Part shown: positions 33,270 to 47,300 of the stretch, in pieces
How the letters are laid out: each line of letters starts with the position of its first letter
Numbering within the stretch: the stretch's first letter is position 1
From: Symsagittifera roscoffensis
Lineage: Eukaryota; Xenacoelomorpha; Acoela; Convolutidae
Assembly: GCF_963678635.1 (NCBI RefSeq)
Contig: NC_087064.1
Coordinates: 71,113,465-71,177,464, forward strand
Direction of reading: 5' to 3'
DNA length: 64,000 bases
The notes under the pieces: model-generated
Told to the model about the DNA's origin: nothing
What the model saw: only the letters and a program-made list of their open reading frames with translations
The model's database searches: none
Translations under genes and position numbers: made by a program

Positions 33270-34360
33270 GTTTGATAGTTACAACTGCATACCAATCGCC
33301 TTTTTCTCTCTGACCTATTGCCGTTTGGTTTGTAATTTATTATATTTACATTGCTATGGTTTTGTCTGTCTTATGTATCCTAACACTTTTTTCTACGTTT
33401 CCGGTTCTGATTTCGTCTAATAACTCTTTAGGTAAATTTTCTTCTGTTAAGTTCACTTTTTGTGTGTTTTTTTTTGGCGCAAACACTTTTTTTTTGAAAA
33501 TTTGAATTTTCAAACACGACATGGTATCAAATAGTTATCACACAAGATCAAATAAAAATGAAGACAATCAAAAAAAAAATTTTAAATCACAAAGCTTAGT
33601 ATATGTGTGTTTCTTTATGTCGGTTCAACGAGCAAATCAATTCCCCGTTCAATAAAGAAGAATTCATATTTTGTGAACTCGTCATGCTTACAATTAGATT
33701 TGAATTTTACCGCAACATCAGCAGGAACTCTGATAGTGTCTCGAACTAAATGTATTTCTTTAACTTTATCAGTTTTGACTAATTCTTTCAATTCTACTGG
33801 AAATTGTTGGTCATGCAAATGAATTTGTCTTCTCTATCCCAGTTGAGGTTGCAGCACTTCCAGGTTGAGATTGAACAACTAAAATGACTGTCGAAATTCC
33901 TGGAGTCTGGACAATGTACATGTGAAAATAGTCAAGAACTGTAATCAATTTTTATAAATTATCAATTTCGATATCGTTTAGTGTAATTTGCTCAAGTCAA
34001 GTTTTTGCAGGATAGGTTTTCCTCGACAACCTAATAAGCCTGTCCGCGTAAAAGTCATTTCAATTCTTGTTGTTAAATTTTTTTCAGAATTCTCATTGGT
34101 CGTCGAAGTGCAAGCCACCAAAATTGGAGATAAGGTTGCTTGCATCATTGGAAAGTTCTTTTTTTCAATTGAAAAAAATTATGGTTTTTCTACAGGTACA
34201 AAGTTTCATTAATTGATGCGAGGGAAGTAAATGGGATTGTCGTTTGCAAATAAGATTTTCTCGGCCCAATGAGTGTTCAATCTTCGGGCTGCTAATATCT
34301 TCCAAGATGCTCACGGGTAATTTCAAGTATTCAGCTAACAAAACAGATTTTTGTATACCT

Positions 34361-34690
34361 CTAGCAAAAAAATTGGGAGTTTGGGTTCCTCAAAGGAATG
34401 CTGTCACAAATTTGATCTAGATAAGAGTAAGGGTTTTCACCTTCGTGACAACGAACCGCGTGCAGAAATTTAGATACCCAATTCAAAACTTTTTTATCTT
34501 CCTTCGATAACGTATTGAATGGGACTGAGGGCAGAAAATGAATTATATCAATTGTAATATCAGAGCAAACAGAAAATTCCTTGATTATGAAAAGTTTCTT
34601 GCCGCATTTAAATCCTTCAATATCTAAAATGATCGGACGTTTAAAAAACAGTTTTCTGGTTTTCTTTCTTTGGGTTAACATGACTTGCAC
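34361..34690 (-). pseudogene. DEDD-exonuclease-like protein of the accessory unit, copy 2
   Basis: Corresponds to the N-terminal half of the copy-1 protein with scattered substitutions (for example KPF/KLF before IIKE). D-I-E and the HEGE-PYSYLDQI block are kept. The rest of the gene is recognisable only as decayed sequence to about 33990. Confidence 0.45.
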
Positions 34691-37222
34691 TCAATATTCC
34701 AACAAGCGAAACAATTTTGGTTTGAAAGCTTCAAGAAATAAGCAGAACTCAAAACCTGTCATGCGACCAGATAACAACTTTCTATAGAACAAGGCAAAAT
34801 ATGTGTACCCAGGCCCGGTTTTGTTTTTTCTTACAATATTCCAGCTGCGTCATGCAAGATGTTGTCGAAGAAGTTTGAATTGTTTTCAGCGTTTGTCGGT
34901 CGATGAATTGTCTATTTCAATCAAAACAACATACGATCTGTTTGTTAAAACAAAATCTAAGTTTATATCGGCCCTCAGAATCCAAAAACAAACAAGTGGC
35001 TAAAAAGTTTTGAAATACTTAGTTTTTAAGTCGTTAAAACTCTTATGAATAAATTTCATATTAAAAATTGAAATCAATTCTACCGAAGTTAGCATAACAA
35101 AAAAGGTGATATGAAAAGTATCAATTAAAGATTAACTTTCTCTCCAACAAAAAATTTAGCAAACGAAACATCATTTTCTACGTCAAATTTTCCATATCCA
35201 CTTGTCAATATGTATTTAAGTTTCACATCTTCTCAATGTTTCTGTATTCATCTCATCTCTTTGAACATGTCTGCTTTCCGTGTGTTTCTTTGAAACTGTA
35301 GTCGAAGTTCTTGCGGATTTGTCTGAGGTCGATGATGGAGCTGGTGTAACTGTATTAACAATTTGTTTCTGTCCCCAAACTGCAGGAGTTTTTTACTGGC
35401 ATTTTGGTTTGTTGAAGAAGTTTGTTCGTTAGTTGATGTTGTAGAAAGCAAGTAAAATTTCGGTAAAAATTGCAGTGAAATCTAACAAGTTGAGATTGGT
35501 TGCAACAGGTTGTGATGAGTAAGTGAGAGCTAGCTTAAGCTTATCAAATATATCACCGTTTTCTTTGACATTTTTAGCAAGAGAAACCAAATATTTGAAG
35601 CAGATGAAAATGCAAGGAACACCGAAATATTTTTGGGAAGGAAAAAAATGGTCCAACTGTTCCTCTGAATCTACCTGAATCAATAATTGGAAATGGGTTT
35701 ATTTTTCATTGTCAAATGAAAAAAGACAACACTCAGATTTGAAGTGGCTTCCCAAAGCATACTTTTTGGAAGGAGATAAAATAGGAGTTTTTTTGGCAAT
35801 AACAAAATTGAAATTTGGTTGAAACTTTTTGAATTTATCAGTAACACAATTTTTAACGTTGCTTCCGCCATCTTGTCAGTAATTTTTATCTCGTGTTTTC
35901 ACTATTTTTTGTATCAGCAAAATTGAGGTTTCCTGGCACGTTTACCACTAGACTGTGGGTTGCCTTTGCTTTCAACAGTATCAGATATTTCACTAGTTTG
36001 CGCTCGAATTATTTTTCCCGATTTCAGTATTTTTGAAAACTTTTCGCTGGTTAAGGAAAGTCTTTGTTCGCATTAGAAATCAGCGTCTTCAGTTGTCTTT
36101 TTGAAAACTTTCAAGAATAAATATCTACCAGTTTGCTCATATGTTTTCAATGTAGCAGGCATTAATCTTCTACTGTTTTCCGAAATATCGAAATGGCAAT
36201 CGCTAAATTTTTTATCAGCAGTTGCTTTGGTGTTTGTTTGGTATTTTATATCGCAAACGTATTCGATTGCAATTTGGCCCAAGTGGACTAGTGTTTTGAG
36301 CATGTGGATCTGATAACAAAACTTGGCCGTCAAAGGTCACAATTTTTCTTATTTTAGAATAACAAACCTATTTTAATCTCTTGAAGAGTTTTCAAAAATT
36401 CATTTCGTTTTCTTTTCTTTTTGCATTAGTTTGTTACTTCCTTCTGAAATTTCCTTCAAATTGCCGTGCTATATTATTGCCGGATTTTCTAATCATGAAA
36501 GAAGATATTTTTATGGAACCGTTCAAGGTAAATTTGTTGCAATAATAAACGAAGAATTTTTATTTATTTTTGATGAGTGAACTTATACAAACCACATCAT
36601 GATACACAAAAAAATAACATTTATGCAGTAAGCTTTCCTTGAAGATGTCAAAGGAAAACGATGAACTGAATATGATATATTGGAGTTTTCTTACAAATTC
36701 TGGAAAGATACCTATCCTGATGAACCTCTTGCTGTTCAAGTTTATATTTCAATTTTAACAAAATCAGTGAATAAATTTTTTTGTATAAATACGTTTGAAA
36801 TGTTACTCCTATGTATGAAAATCAATTACAATACTATAGCGAAACTGAATTTCTTCACATTTTTTGGGGAATAGAGCAGATTGAGTTTTAATCATTAGTT
36901 ATCCTCGAAAGCTGATACTTCTCAAGCAGTGTCACCATGGCTCGATGAACCAGGTTGCTCAACTCCAACGCGCACCCCTGTAGCAACTGTGAGTATTCAT
37001 ATGGAAAATTTGACTCCTTCTCTATGTCTAGCGCTAAAGAGAAAGTGAAAACTAACAACACTAAAATCAGTGCAGGACTATTTGAATCTTATTTATCTTC
37101 GAAAATGGGATTGAGACTGATTGATTTTCATTTTTTGAATTTGAAACTGAGAGTGAGTCTTAAGAGTTTTCATTTGCTTTTTTTTGTGTACAAATTAAAC
37201 GTCTTAATTAAAATTCTCTGCA

Positions 37223-38050
37223 TCATGTTTAGGAAAAGGAGAGCATATTGTAAGTAATTGTGGGCCAAGTTGCTAATCAACGAACAAAAAACTTTTTTAG
37301 AATCATTTAAAACAGGATAAAATCTAAAGCAAAGACCATGAAATTCAAAAATACAATCTATACAAAATTTCACATTTTTTGGTCTTTAAAATTCGACAAG
37401 ATGTCTCAATAGTTTTGGAGGAAAACACTAAAACCATTACTCTTCCTTAAAACAACAAACCCATTTTTGTGCTTTTAATTTCATTGTGATGACATTTCCT
37501 AGGTTATAGATTTCAATCGCACAGGTTCTTAAAACCCGGAAATTTTTAAACTCCTTCGTTAAATCCAGTAACCAAATAATTAAAAGCTGAAGCTTTTTAA
37601 AAAATTGATAACAATTAACAACTAATTGGCTTAACGAATTATCTGTAATTGAATAAGTCTTTTAACAACTTCGATCAAACCAGTGTTCAAACAAATTACT
37701 AGCTGGTTTAGATATTAGTTTTAAAACCACATGCTCAGTGCGTGTATTAGGACATGCTCTGTTTAGAATATTAATACCGAATTGTTCCGTATTTCCTGAG
37801 ATAGCTTTTGAAAAAGGAAACTCAAAGCTAAAAAAACGACTTGTCAACATAACTCTGATCCAGTCATTTTTAATTGAGGTAAGTCATCTCTAGTAAAATT
37901 ACCAAAATAATTGATGTGGATCAAGCCATGTCAATCATTATTATTTCAGCAGTACAATAAGGCAGGAAATCTGAGAATATTTTGAATTTTGACGGGAAAG
38001 TTAGTCCAAATTCAAAGTTGCTCGCCCGAAACACAAACCGTTATAACTTA
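37223..38050. other. Spacer between accessory unit and satellite, no gene
   Basis: A+T-rich sequence between the end of the second tandem unit and the first recognisable satellite monomer. Short frames only, none with recognisable content. Confidence 0.5.
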
Positions 38051-38449
38051 TATTTTTATGATCAAGTCTCAGAAAAGGTAGTTTCTGATATAGCATGATG
38101 ATGTACCTTTTTCTGGATGACTCATACATATTATGAAGAAGATTTTATTTTTTTGAAAGATGTCTTTTGATTAAAATAATGTTTTGTCTTCGTAATCAAA
38201 TCTCAAGAAACGAGATTTTCCGAGAAAGCATGAGGATGTAGCTTTTTCAGTCTGGCTGATACATAGGACCAATGATGAAGAATAAATTTTGGTTCAGTCG
38301 TTTTGTGATTCTAAACTTTTTGTCTTTATAATCAAGTCTCAAAAGCCAAAAATTGCGCAGATAACTTGATGATCTAGCTTTTTTCTGGATGACTCGAACA
38401 TCTTTTGATGAAGATTAAATTTTATTCAGTCGTTTTTTGATTCTAAACA

Positions 38450-41400
38450 AATTTTGTTTTTATAATCAAGTCTCAAAAGTCAAAAATTGCCGAGATAGCA
38501 TGATTATGTAGCTTTTTTCTGGATGACTCAAACATCCAATCATGTAGAATAAATTTTTTTCCGTTGATTTTTTATTGTAAACATTTTTTGTCTTAATAAT
38601 CAAGTCTCAAAAGCCAACAGTTTCTGAGATAACCTGAATTTGCAATTTTTTCTGGATGACTCATACATCCTATGATTAAGAAAATTTTTTTTAGTTGCTT
38701 TTTGATTCTAAACAACTTTTGTCTTCATAGTCAAGTCTCAAACGCCAAAAATTGCCAAAATAGCATGATGATGTAGCTTTTTTCTGGATGACTCAAACAT
38801 CTCATGATGTAGAATAATTTTTTTTCCGTTGATTTTCGATTCTAAACATTTTTGATCTTGATAATCAAGTCTCAAAAGACTATAGTTTCCGAGATAGCAT
38901 GACGTTGTAGCTTTTTTTGAATGATTCATATGTCCTACGATGAAAATTAATTTTTTTAGTTGGTTCCTGGTTCTAAACAACTTTTAATTTCATAATCTTT
39001 TCTCAAAAATTGATAGTTTCCGAGATAGCATGATGATGTAGCTTTTTCTGGATGACTCATACATCTTATGATGAAGATTAATTTTTTCAACTTTTTTAAT
39101 TCTTGACATTTTTTGTCTTCATAATCAAGTCTCAAAAGCAAAACGTTTCCGAGATAGCCTGATGATGTAGCTTCTTCTGGATGACTTATGCATCATATGA
39201 TGAAGTTTAGTTTTTTCAATTTTTTTTTCTTTACAGTTTTTGTTGAGTCGTTTTGTGATTCTAAACTTTTTTGTCTTTATAATCAAGTCTCAAAAGCCAA
39301 AAATTGCGCAGATAACTTGATGATCTAGCTTTTTTTTGGATGACTCGAACATCTTTTGATGAAGAATAAATTTTATTCAGTCGTTTTTTGATTCTAAACA
39401 AATTTTGTTTTTATAATCAAGTCTCAAAAGTCAAAAATTGCCGAGATAGCATGATTATGTAGCTTTTTTCTGGATGACTCAAACATCCAATCATGTAGAA
39501 TAAATTTTTTTTCCGTCGATTTTTTATTGTAAACATTTTTTGTCTTCAAAATCAAGTCTCAAAAGCCAATAATTGCCGAGATAGCATGATGATGTAGCTT
39601 TTCTCTGGATGACTCAATCATCCTATGATGTAGAATAAACTTTTTCCCGTTGATTTTTGATTCGAAACATCTTTTGTCTTAATAATCAAGTCTCCAAAGT
39701 CTATAGTTTCGGAGATAGCATGATGATGTAGCTTTTTACTGGATGACTCAAACAACTTCTGATGAAGATGAAATTATATTCAGTTGTTTTTTGATTCTAA
39801 ACAACTTTTGTCTTCATAATCAATTCTCAAAAGTCGATAATTTCCGAGATAGCATAATGATGTAGCTTTTTCTGGATGACTCATTCATCCAATGATGTTG
39901 AATAAATTTTTTTCCGTTTAATTTTGATTCTAGACATTTTTGATCTTGATAATCAAGTCTCAAAAGACTATAGTTTCCGAGATAGCATGACGTTGTAGCT
40001 TTTTTTGAATGATTCATACGTCCTACGATGAAAATTAATTTTTTTAGTTGGTTCCTGGTTCTAAACAACTTTTAATTTCATAATCTTTTCTCAAAAATTG
40101 ATAGTTTCCGAGATAGCATGATGATGTAGCTTTTTCTGGATGACTCATACATCTTATGATGAAGATTAATTTTTTCAACTTTTTTAATTCTTGACATTTT
40201 TTGTCTTCATAATCAAGTCTCAAAAGCAAAACGTTTCCGAGATAGCCTGATGATGTAGCTTCTTCTGGATGACTTATGCATCATATGATGAAGTTTAGTT
40301 TTTTCAATTTTTTTTTCTTTACAGTTTTTGTCCTCATATACTAGTCTCAAAAGCCAAACGTTTCCGAGATAGCATGATGATGTAGTTTTTCTGGATGACT
40401 CATACATCCTATGACGAAAAGTAAATTTTTTTTAGTTGATTTTTGATTCTAAACAATTTTTGTCTTCATAATCAATTCTCAAAAGTCGATAATTTCTGAA
40501 ATAGCGTAATGATAATGATGTAGCTTTTTCTGGATGATTCATACATTCCATGACGAAGATTAGTTTCTTTCAATTTTTTTTCAATTCTTTTCAAATTTGT
40601 TTTCAAAATCAAGTCTCAAAATAGGATAGTTTCCGAAATAGCATGATATTGTAGATTTTTTTCTGAATGGCACATACATCCTATAATGGAGAATAATTTT
40701 TTTAGGTTTTTTTATTCCAAACAACTTTTGTCTTCAAAATCAAGTCTCAAAAGCCAATAATTGCCGAGATAGCATGATGATGTAGCTTTTCTCTGGAAGA
40801 CTCAAACATCCTATGATGTAGAATAAACTTTTTCCCGTTGATTTTGATTCGAAATTTTTTTGTCTTAATAATCAAGTCTCCAAAGTCTATAGTTTCGGAG
40901 ATAGCATGATGATGTAGCTTTTTCCTTGATGACTCAAACAACCTCTGATGAAGATGAAATTATATTCAGGTGTTTTTCGATTCTAAACAATTTTTGTTTT
41001 TATAATCAAGTCTCAAAAGTCAAAAATTGCCGAGATAGCATGATGATGATGCTTTTTTCTGGATGACTCAAACATCCAATCATGTAGAATAAATTTTTTT
41101 TCCGTTGATTTTTTTTTCATTGTAAACATTTTTTGTCTTAATAATCAAGTCTCAAAAGCCAATAATTGCCGAGATAGCATGATGATGTAGCTTTTCTCTG
41201 GATGACTCAAACATCCTATGATGTAGAATAAACTTTTTCCCGTTGATTTTGATTCGAAACTTTTTTTGTCTTAATAATCAAGTCTCCAAAGTCTATAGTT
41301 TCGGAGATAGCATGATGATGTAGCTTTTTCCTGGATGACTCAAACAACCTCTGATGAAGATGAAATTATATTCAGTTGTTTTTCGATTCTAAACAACTTT

Positions 41401-44335
41401 TGTCTTCATAATCAATTCTCAAAAGTCGATAATTTCCGAGATAGCATAATGATGTAGCTTTTTCTGGATGATTCATACGTCCCATGACGAAGATTGGTTT
41501 CTTTCAATTTTTTTTCAATTCGTTTCAAATTTGTCTTCATAATCAAGTCTCAAAACAGGATAGTTTTCGAAATAGCATGATAACGTAGATTTTTTTCTGG
41601 ATGGCACATACATCCTATGATGGAGAACAATTTTTTTTAGGTTTTTTTATTCCAAACAATTTTTTTGTCTTCAAAATCAAGTCTCAAAAGCCAATAATTG
41701 CCGAGATAGCATGATGATGTAGCTTTTCTCTGGATGACTCAATCATCCTATGATGTAGAATAAACTTTTTCCCGTTGATTTTTGATTCGAAACATCTTTT
41801 GTCTTAATAATCAAGTCTCCAAAGTCTATAGTTTCGGAGATAGCATGATGATGTAGCTTTTTACTGGATGACTCAAACAACTTCTGATGAAGACGAAATT
41901 ATATTCAGTTGTTTTTTGATTCTAAACAAATTTTGTCTTCATAATCAATTCTCAAAAGTCGATAATTTCCGAGATAGCATAATGATGTAGCTTTTTCTGG
42001 ATGACTCATTCATCCAATGATGTTGAATAAATTTTTTTCCGTTTAATTTTGATTCTAGACATTTTTGATCTTGATAATCAAGTCTCAAAAGACTATAGTT
42101 TCCGAGATAGCATGACGTTGTAGCTTTTTTTGAATGATTCATACGTCCTACGATGAAAATTAATTTTTTTAGTTGGTTCCTGGTTCTAAACAACTTTTAA
42201 TTTCATAATCTTTTCTCAAAAGTTGATAGTTTCCGAGATAGCATGATGATGTAGCTTTTTCTGGATGACTCATACATCTTATGATGAAGATTAATTTTTT
42301 CAACTTTTTTAATTCTTGACATTTTTTGTCTTCATAATCAAGTCTCAAAAGCAAAACTTTTCCGAGATAGCCTGATGATGTAGCTTCTTCTGGATGACTT
42401 ATGCATCATATGATGAAGTTTAGTTTTTTCAATTTTTTTTTTCTTTACAGTTTTTGTCTTCATATACTAGTCTCAAAAGCCAAACGTTTCCGAGATAGCA
42501 TGATGATGTAGTTTTTCTGGATGACTCATACATCCTATGACGAAGATTAGTTTCTTTCAATTTTTTTTCAATTCTTTTCAAATTTGTTTTCAAAATCAAG
42601 TCTCAAAATAGGATAGTTTCCGAAATAGCATGATATTGTAGATTTTTTTCTGAATGGCACATACATCTTATGATGGAGAATAATTTTTTTAGGTTTTTTT
42701 ATTCCAAACAACTTTTGTCTTTAAAATCAAGTCTCAAAAGCCAATAATAGCCGAGATAGCATGATGATGTAGCTTTTCTCTGGATGACTCAAACATCCTA
42801 TGATGTAGAATAAACTTTTTCCCGTTGATTTTGATTCGAAACTTTTTTTGTCTTAATAATCAAGTCTGCAAAGTCTATAGTTTCGGAGATAGCATGATGA
42901 TGTAGCTTTTTCCTGGATGACTCAAACAACCTCTGATGAAGATGAAATTATATTCAGTTGTTTTTCGATTCTAAACAACTTTTTTTTTTATAATCAAGTC
43001 TCAAAAGTCAAAAATTGCCGGAATAGCATGATGATGTAGCTTTTTTCTGGATGACTCAAACATCCAATCATGAATAAATTTTTTTTCCGTTGATTTTTTT
43101 TTATTGTAAACATTTTTTGTCTTGATAATCAAGTCTCAAAAGCCAATAATTGCCGAGATAGCATGATGATGTAGCTTTTCTCTGGATGACTCAAACATCC
43201 TATGATGTAGAATAAACTTTTTCCCGTTGATTTTGATTCAAAACTTTTTTTGTCTTAATAATCAAGTCTCCAAAGTCTATAGTTTCGGAGATAGCATGAT
43301 GATGTAGCTTTTTCCTGGATGACTCAAACAACCTCTGATGAAGATGAAATTATATTAAGTTGTTTTTCGATTCTAAACAACTTTTGTCTTCATAATCAAT
43401 TCTCAAAAGTCGATAAATTCCGAGATAGCATAATGATGTAGCTTTTTCTGGATGATTCATACATCCCATGACGAAGATTGGTTTCTTTCAATTTTTTTTC
43501 AATTCGTTTCAAATTTGTCTTCATAATCAAGTCTCAAAACAGGATAGTTTTCGAAATAGCATGATAACGTAGATTTTTTTCTGGATGGCACATACATCCT
43601 ATGATGGAGAACAATTTTTTTAGGTTTTTTTATTCCAAACAATTTTTGTCTTCAAAATCAAGTCTCAAAAGCCAATAATTGCCGAGATAGCATGATGATG
43701 TAGCTTTTCTCTGGATGACTCAAACATCCTATGATGTAGAATAAACTTTTTCCCGTTGATTTTTGATTCGAAACATTTTTTGTCTTAATAATCAAGTCTC
43801 CAAAGTCTATAGTTTCGGAGATAGCATGATGATGTAGCTTTTTCCTGGATGACTCAAACAACTTCTGATGAAGATGAAATTATATTCAGTTGTTTTTTGA
43901 TTCTAAACAGTTTTGTCTTCATAATCAATTCTCAAAAGTCGATAATTTCCGAGATAGCATAATGATGTAGCTTTTTCTGGATGACTCATTCATCCAATGA
44001 TGTTGAATAAATTTTTTTCCGTTTAATTTTGATCCTAGACATTTTTTGTTCTAAAAATCAAGTCTCAAAATTTAATAGTTTCCGAGATAGCCTGATGTTG
44101 TACCTAATTCTGGATGACTCATACATCCTATGATGAAGAAAAAAAACGTTTGTTGATTTTTGATTCTAAGCAACTTTTGTCTTAATAATCAAGTATCAAA
44201 AGCCAATAGTTTCTGGGATAGCCTGAAGTTGCAGCTATTTCTGGATGACTCATACATCCTATGATTAGGAAAAATAAGTTCAGTTGATTTTTGTTCCTAA
44301 ACATTTTTTGTCTTGATATCCAAGTCTGACAATTC
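38450..44335. repeat. Satellite higher-order block, copy 1
   Basis: A block of about 5.89 kb whose order of monomer variants is repeated from 44336 onward. The left edge of copy 2 shows as an abrupt switch at about 44335, where tctgacaattcaata runs into attttgtttttataatc. The sequence that normally follows tctgacaattcaata appears instead at about 52063. Confidence 0.8.
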
Positions 44336-47300
44336 AATAATTTTGTTTTTATAATCAAGTCTCAAAAGTCAAAAATTGCCGAGATAGCATGATTATGTAG
44401 CTTTTTTCTGGATGACTCAAACATCCAATCATGTAGAATAAATTTTTTTCCGTTGATTTTTTATTGTAAACATTTTTTGTCTTAATAATCAAGTCTCAAA
44501 AGCCAACAGTTTCTGAGATAACCTGAATTTGCAATTTTTTCTGGATGACTCATACATCCTATGATTAAGAAAATTTTTTTTAGTTGCTTTTTGATTCTAA
44601 ACAACTTTTGTCTTCATAGTCAAGTCTCAAACGCCAAAAATTGCCAAAATAGCATGATGATGTAGCTTTTTTCTGGATGACTCAAACATCTCATGATGTA
44701 GAATAATTTTTTTTCCGTTGATTTTCGATTCTAAACATTTTTGATCTTGATAATCAAGTCTCAAAAGACTATAGTTTCCGAGATAGCATGACGTTGTAGC
44801 TTTTTTTGAATGATTCATATGTCCTACGATGAAAATTAATTTTTTTAGTTGGTTCCTGGTTCTAAACAACTTTTAATTTCATAATCTTTTCTCAAAAATT
44901 GATAGTTTCCGAGATAGCATGATGATGTAGCTTTTTCTGGATGACTCATACATCTTATGATGCAGATTAATTTTTTCAACTTTTTTAATTCTTGACATTT
45001 TTTGTCTTCATAATCAAGTCTCAGAAGCAAAACGTTTCCGAGATAGCCTGATGATGTAGCTTCTTCTGGATGACTTATGCATCATATGATGAAGTTTAGT
45101 TTTTTCAATTTTTTTTTCTTTACAGTTTTTGTTCAGTCGTTTTGTGATTCTAAACTTTTTTGTCTTTATAATCAAGTCTCAAAAGTCAAAAATTGCCGAG
45201 ATAGCTTGATTATGTAGCTTTTTTCTGGATGACTCAAACATCCAATCATGTAGAATAAATTTTTTTTCCGTCGATTTTTTATTGTAAACATTTTTTGTCT
45301 TCAAAATCAAGTCTCAAAAGCCAATAATTGCCGAGATAGCATGATGATGTAGCTTTTCTCTGGATGACTCAATCATCCTATGATGTAGAATAAACTTTTT
45401 CCCGTTGATTTTTGATTCGAAACATCTTTTGTCTTAATAATCAAGTCTCCAAAGTCTATAGTTTCGGAGATAGCATGATGATGTAGCTTTTTACTGGATG
45501 ACTCAAACAACTTCTGATGAAGATGAAATTATATTCAGTTGTTTTTTGATTCTAAACAACTTTTGTCTTCATAATCAATTCTCAAAAGTCGATAATTTCC
45601 GAGATAGCATAATGATGTAGCTTTTTCTGGATGACTCATTCATCCAATGATGGTGAATAAATTTTTTTCCGTTTAATTTTGATTCTAGACATTTTTTATC
45701 TTGATAATCAAGTCTCAAAAGACTATAGTTTCCGAGATAGCATGACGTTGTAGCTTTTTTTGAATGATTCATACGTCCTACGATGAAAATTAATTTTTTT
45801 AGTTGGTTCCTGGTTCTAAACAACTTTTAATTTCATAATCTTTTCTCAAAAATTGATAGTTTCCGAGATAGCATGATGATGTAGCTTTTTCTGGATGACT
45901 CATTCATCCAATGATGGTGAATAAATTTTTTTCCGTTTAATTTTGATTCTAGACATTTTTTATCTTGATAATCAAGTCTCAAAAGACTATAGTTTCCGAG
46001 ATAGCATGACGTTGTAGCTTTTTTTGAATGATTCATACGTCCTACGATGAAAATTAATTTTTTTAGTTGGTTCCTGGTTCTAAACATTTTTTAATTTCAT
46101 AATCTTTTCTCAAAAATTGATAGTTTCCGAGATAGTATGATGATGTAGCTTTTTCTGGATGACTCATACATCTTATGATGAAGATTAATTTTTTCAACTT
46201 TTTTAATTCTTGACATTTTTTGTCTTCATAATCAAGTCTCAAAAGCAAAACGTTTCCGAGATAGCCTGATGATGTAGCTTCTTCTGGATGACTTATGCAT
46301 CATATGATGAAGTTTAGTTTTTTCAATTTTTTTTTCTTTACAGTTTTTGTCCTCATATACTAGTCTCAAAAGCCAAACGTTTCCGAGATAGCATGATGAT
46401 GTAGTTTTTCTGGATGACTCATACATCCTATGACGAAAAGTAAATTTTTTTTAGTTGATTTTTGATTCTAAACAATTTTTGTCTTCATAATCAATTCTCA
46501 AAAGTCGATAATTTCTGAAATAGCGTAATGATAATGATGTAGCTTTTTCTGGATGATTCATACATTCCATGACGAAGATTAGTTTCTTTCAATTTTTTTT
46601 CAATTCTTTTCAAATTTGTTTTCAAAATCAAGTCTCAAAATAGGATAGTTTCCGAAATAGCATGATATTGTAGATTTTTTTCTGAATGGCACATACATCC
46701 TATAATGGAGAATAATTTTTTTAGGTTTTTTTATTCCAAACAACTTTTGTCTTCAAAATCAAGTCTCAAAAGCCAATAATTGCCGAGATAGCATGATGAT
46801 GTAGCTTTTCTCTGGAAGACTCAAACATCCTATGATGTAGAATAAACTTTTTCCCGTTGATTTTGATTCGAAAGTTTTTTGTCTTAATAATCAAGTCTCC
46901 AAAGTCTATAGTTTCGGAGATAGCATGATGATGTAGCTTTTTCCTGGATGACTCAAACAACCTCTGATGAAGATGAAATTATATTCAGGTGTTTTTCGAT
47001 TCTAAACAATTTTTGTTTTTATAATCAAGTCTCAAAAGTCAAAAATTGCCGAGATAGCATGATGATGATGCTTTTTTCTGGATGACTCAAACATCCAATC
47101 ATGTAGAATAAATTTTTTTTCCGTTGATTTTTTTTTTATTGTAAACATTTTTTGTCTTAATAATCAAGTCTCAAAAGCCAATAATTGCCGAGATAGCATG
47201 ATGATGTAGCTTTTCTCTGGATGACTCAAACATCCTATGATGTAGAATAAACTTTTTCCCGTTGATTTTGATTCGAAACTTTTTTTGTCTTAATAATCAA

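Larger units (their letters stand above)
32584..37222 (-). repeat. Tandem accessory unit, copy 2
   Basis: Second tandem copy of the unit, about 300 bp shorter than copy 1, with the same gene order. Frames correspond one to one: 36073-36333, 35680-35871, 35429-35683, 35248-35451, 34361-34690, 33615-33818 and 32943-33269. This makes it more decayed in its right third and in the exonuclease-like gene than copy 1. Confidence 0.85.

Noticed and set aside
22900-37222. A family B DNA polymerase expected in a Polinton
   Set aside because: I looked for the DTDS and similar polymerase blocks among the minus- and plus-strand frames and did not find them, so I do not annotate one.
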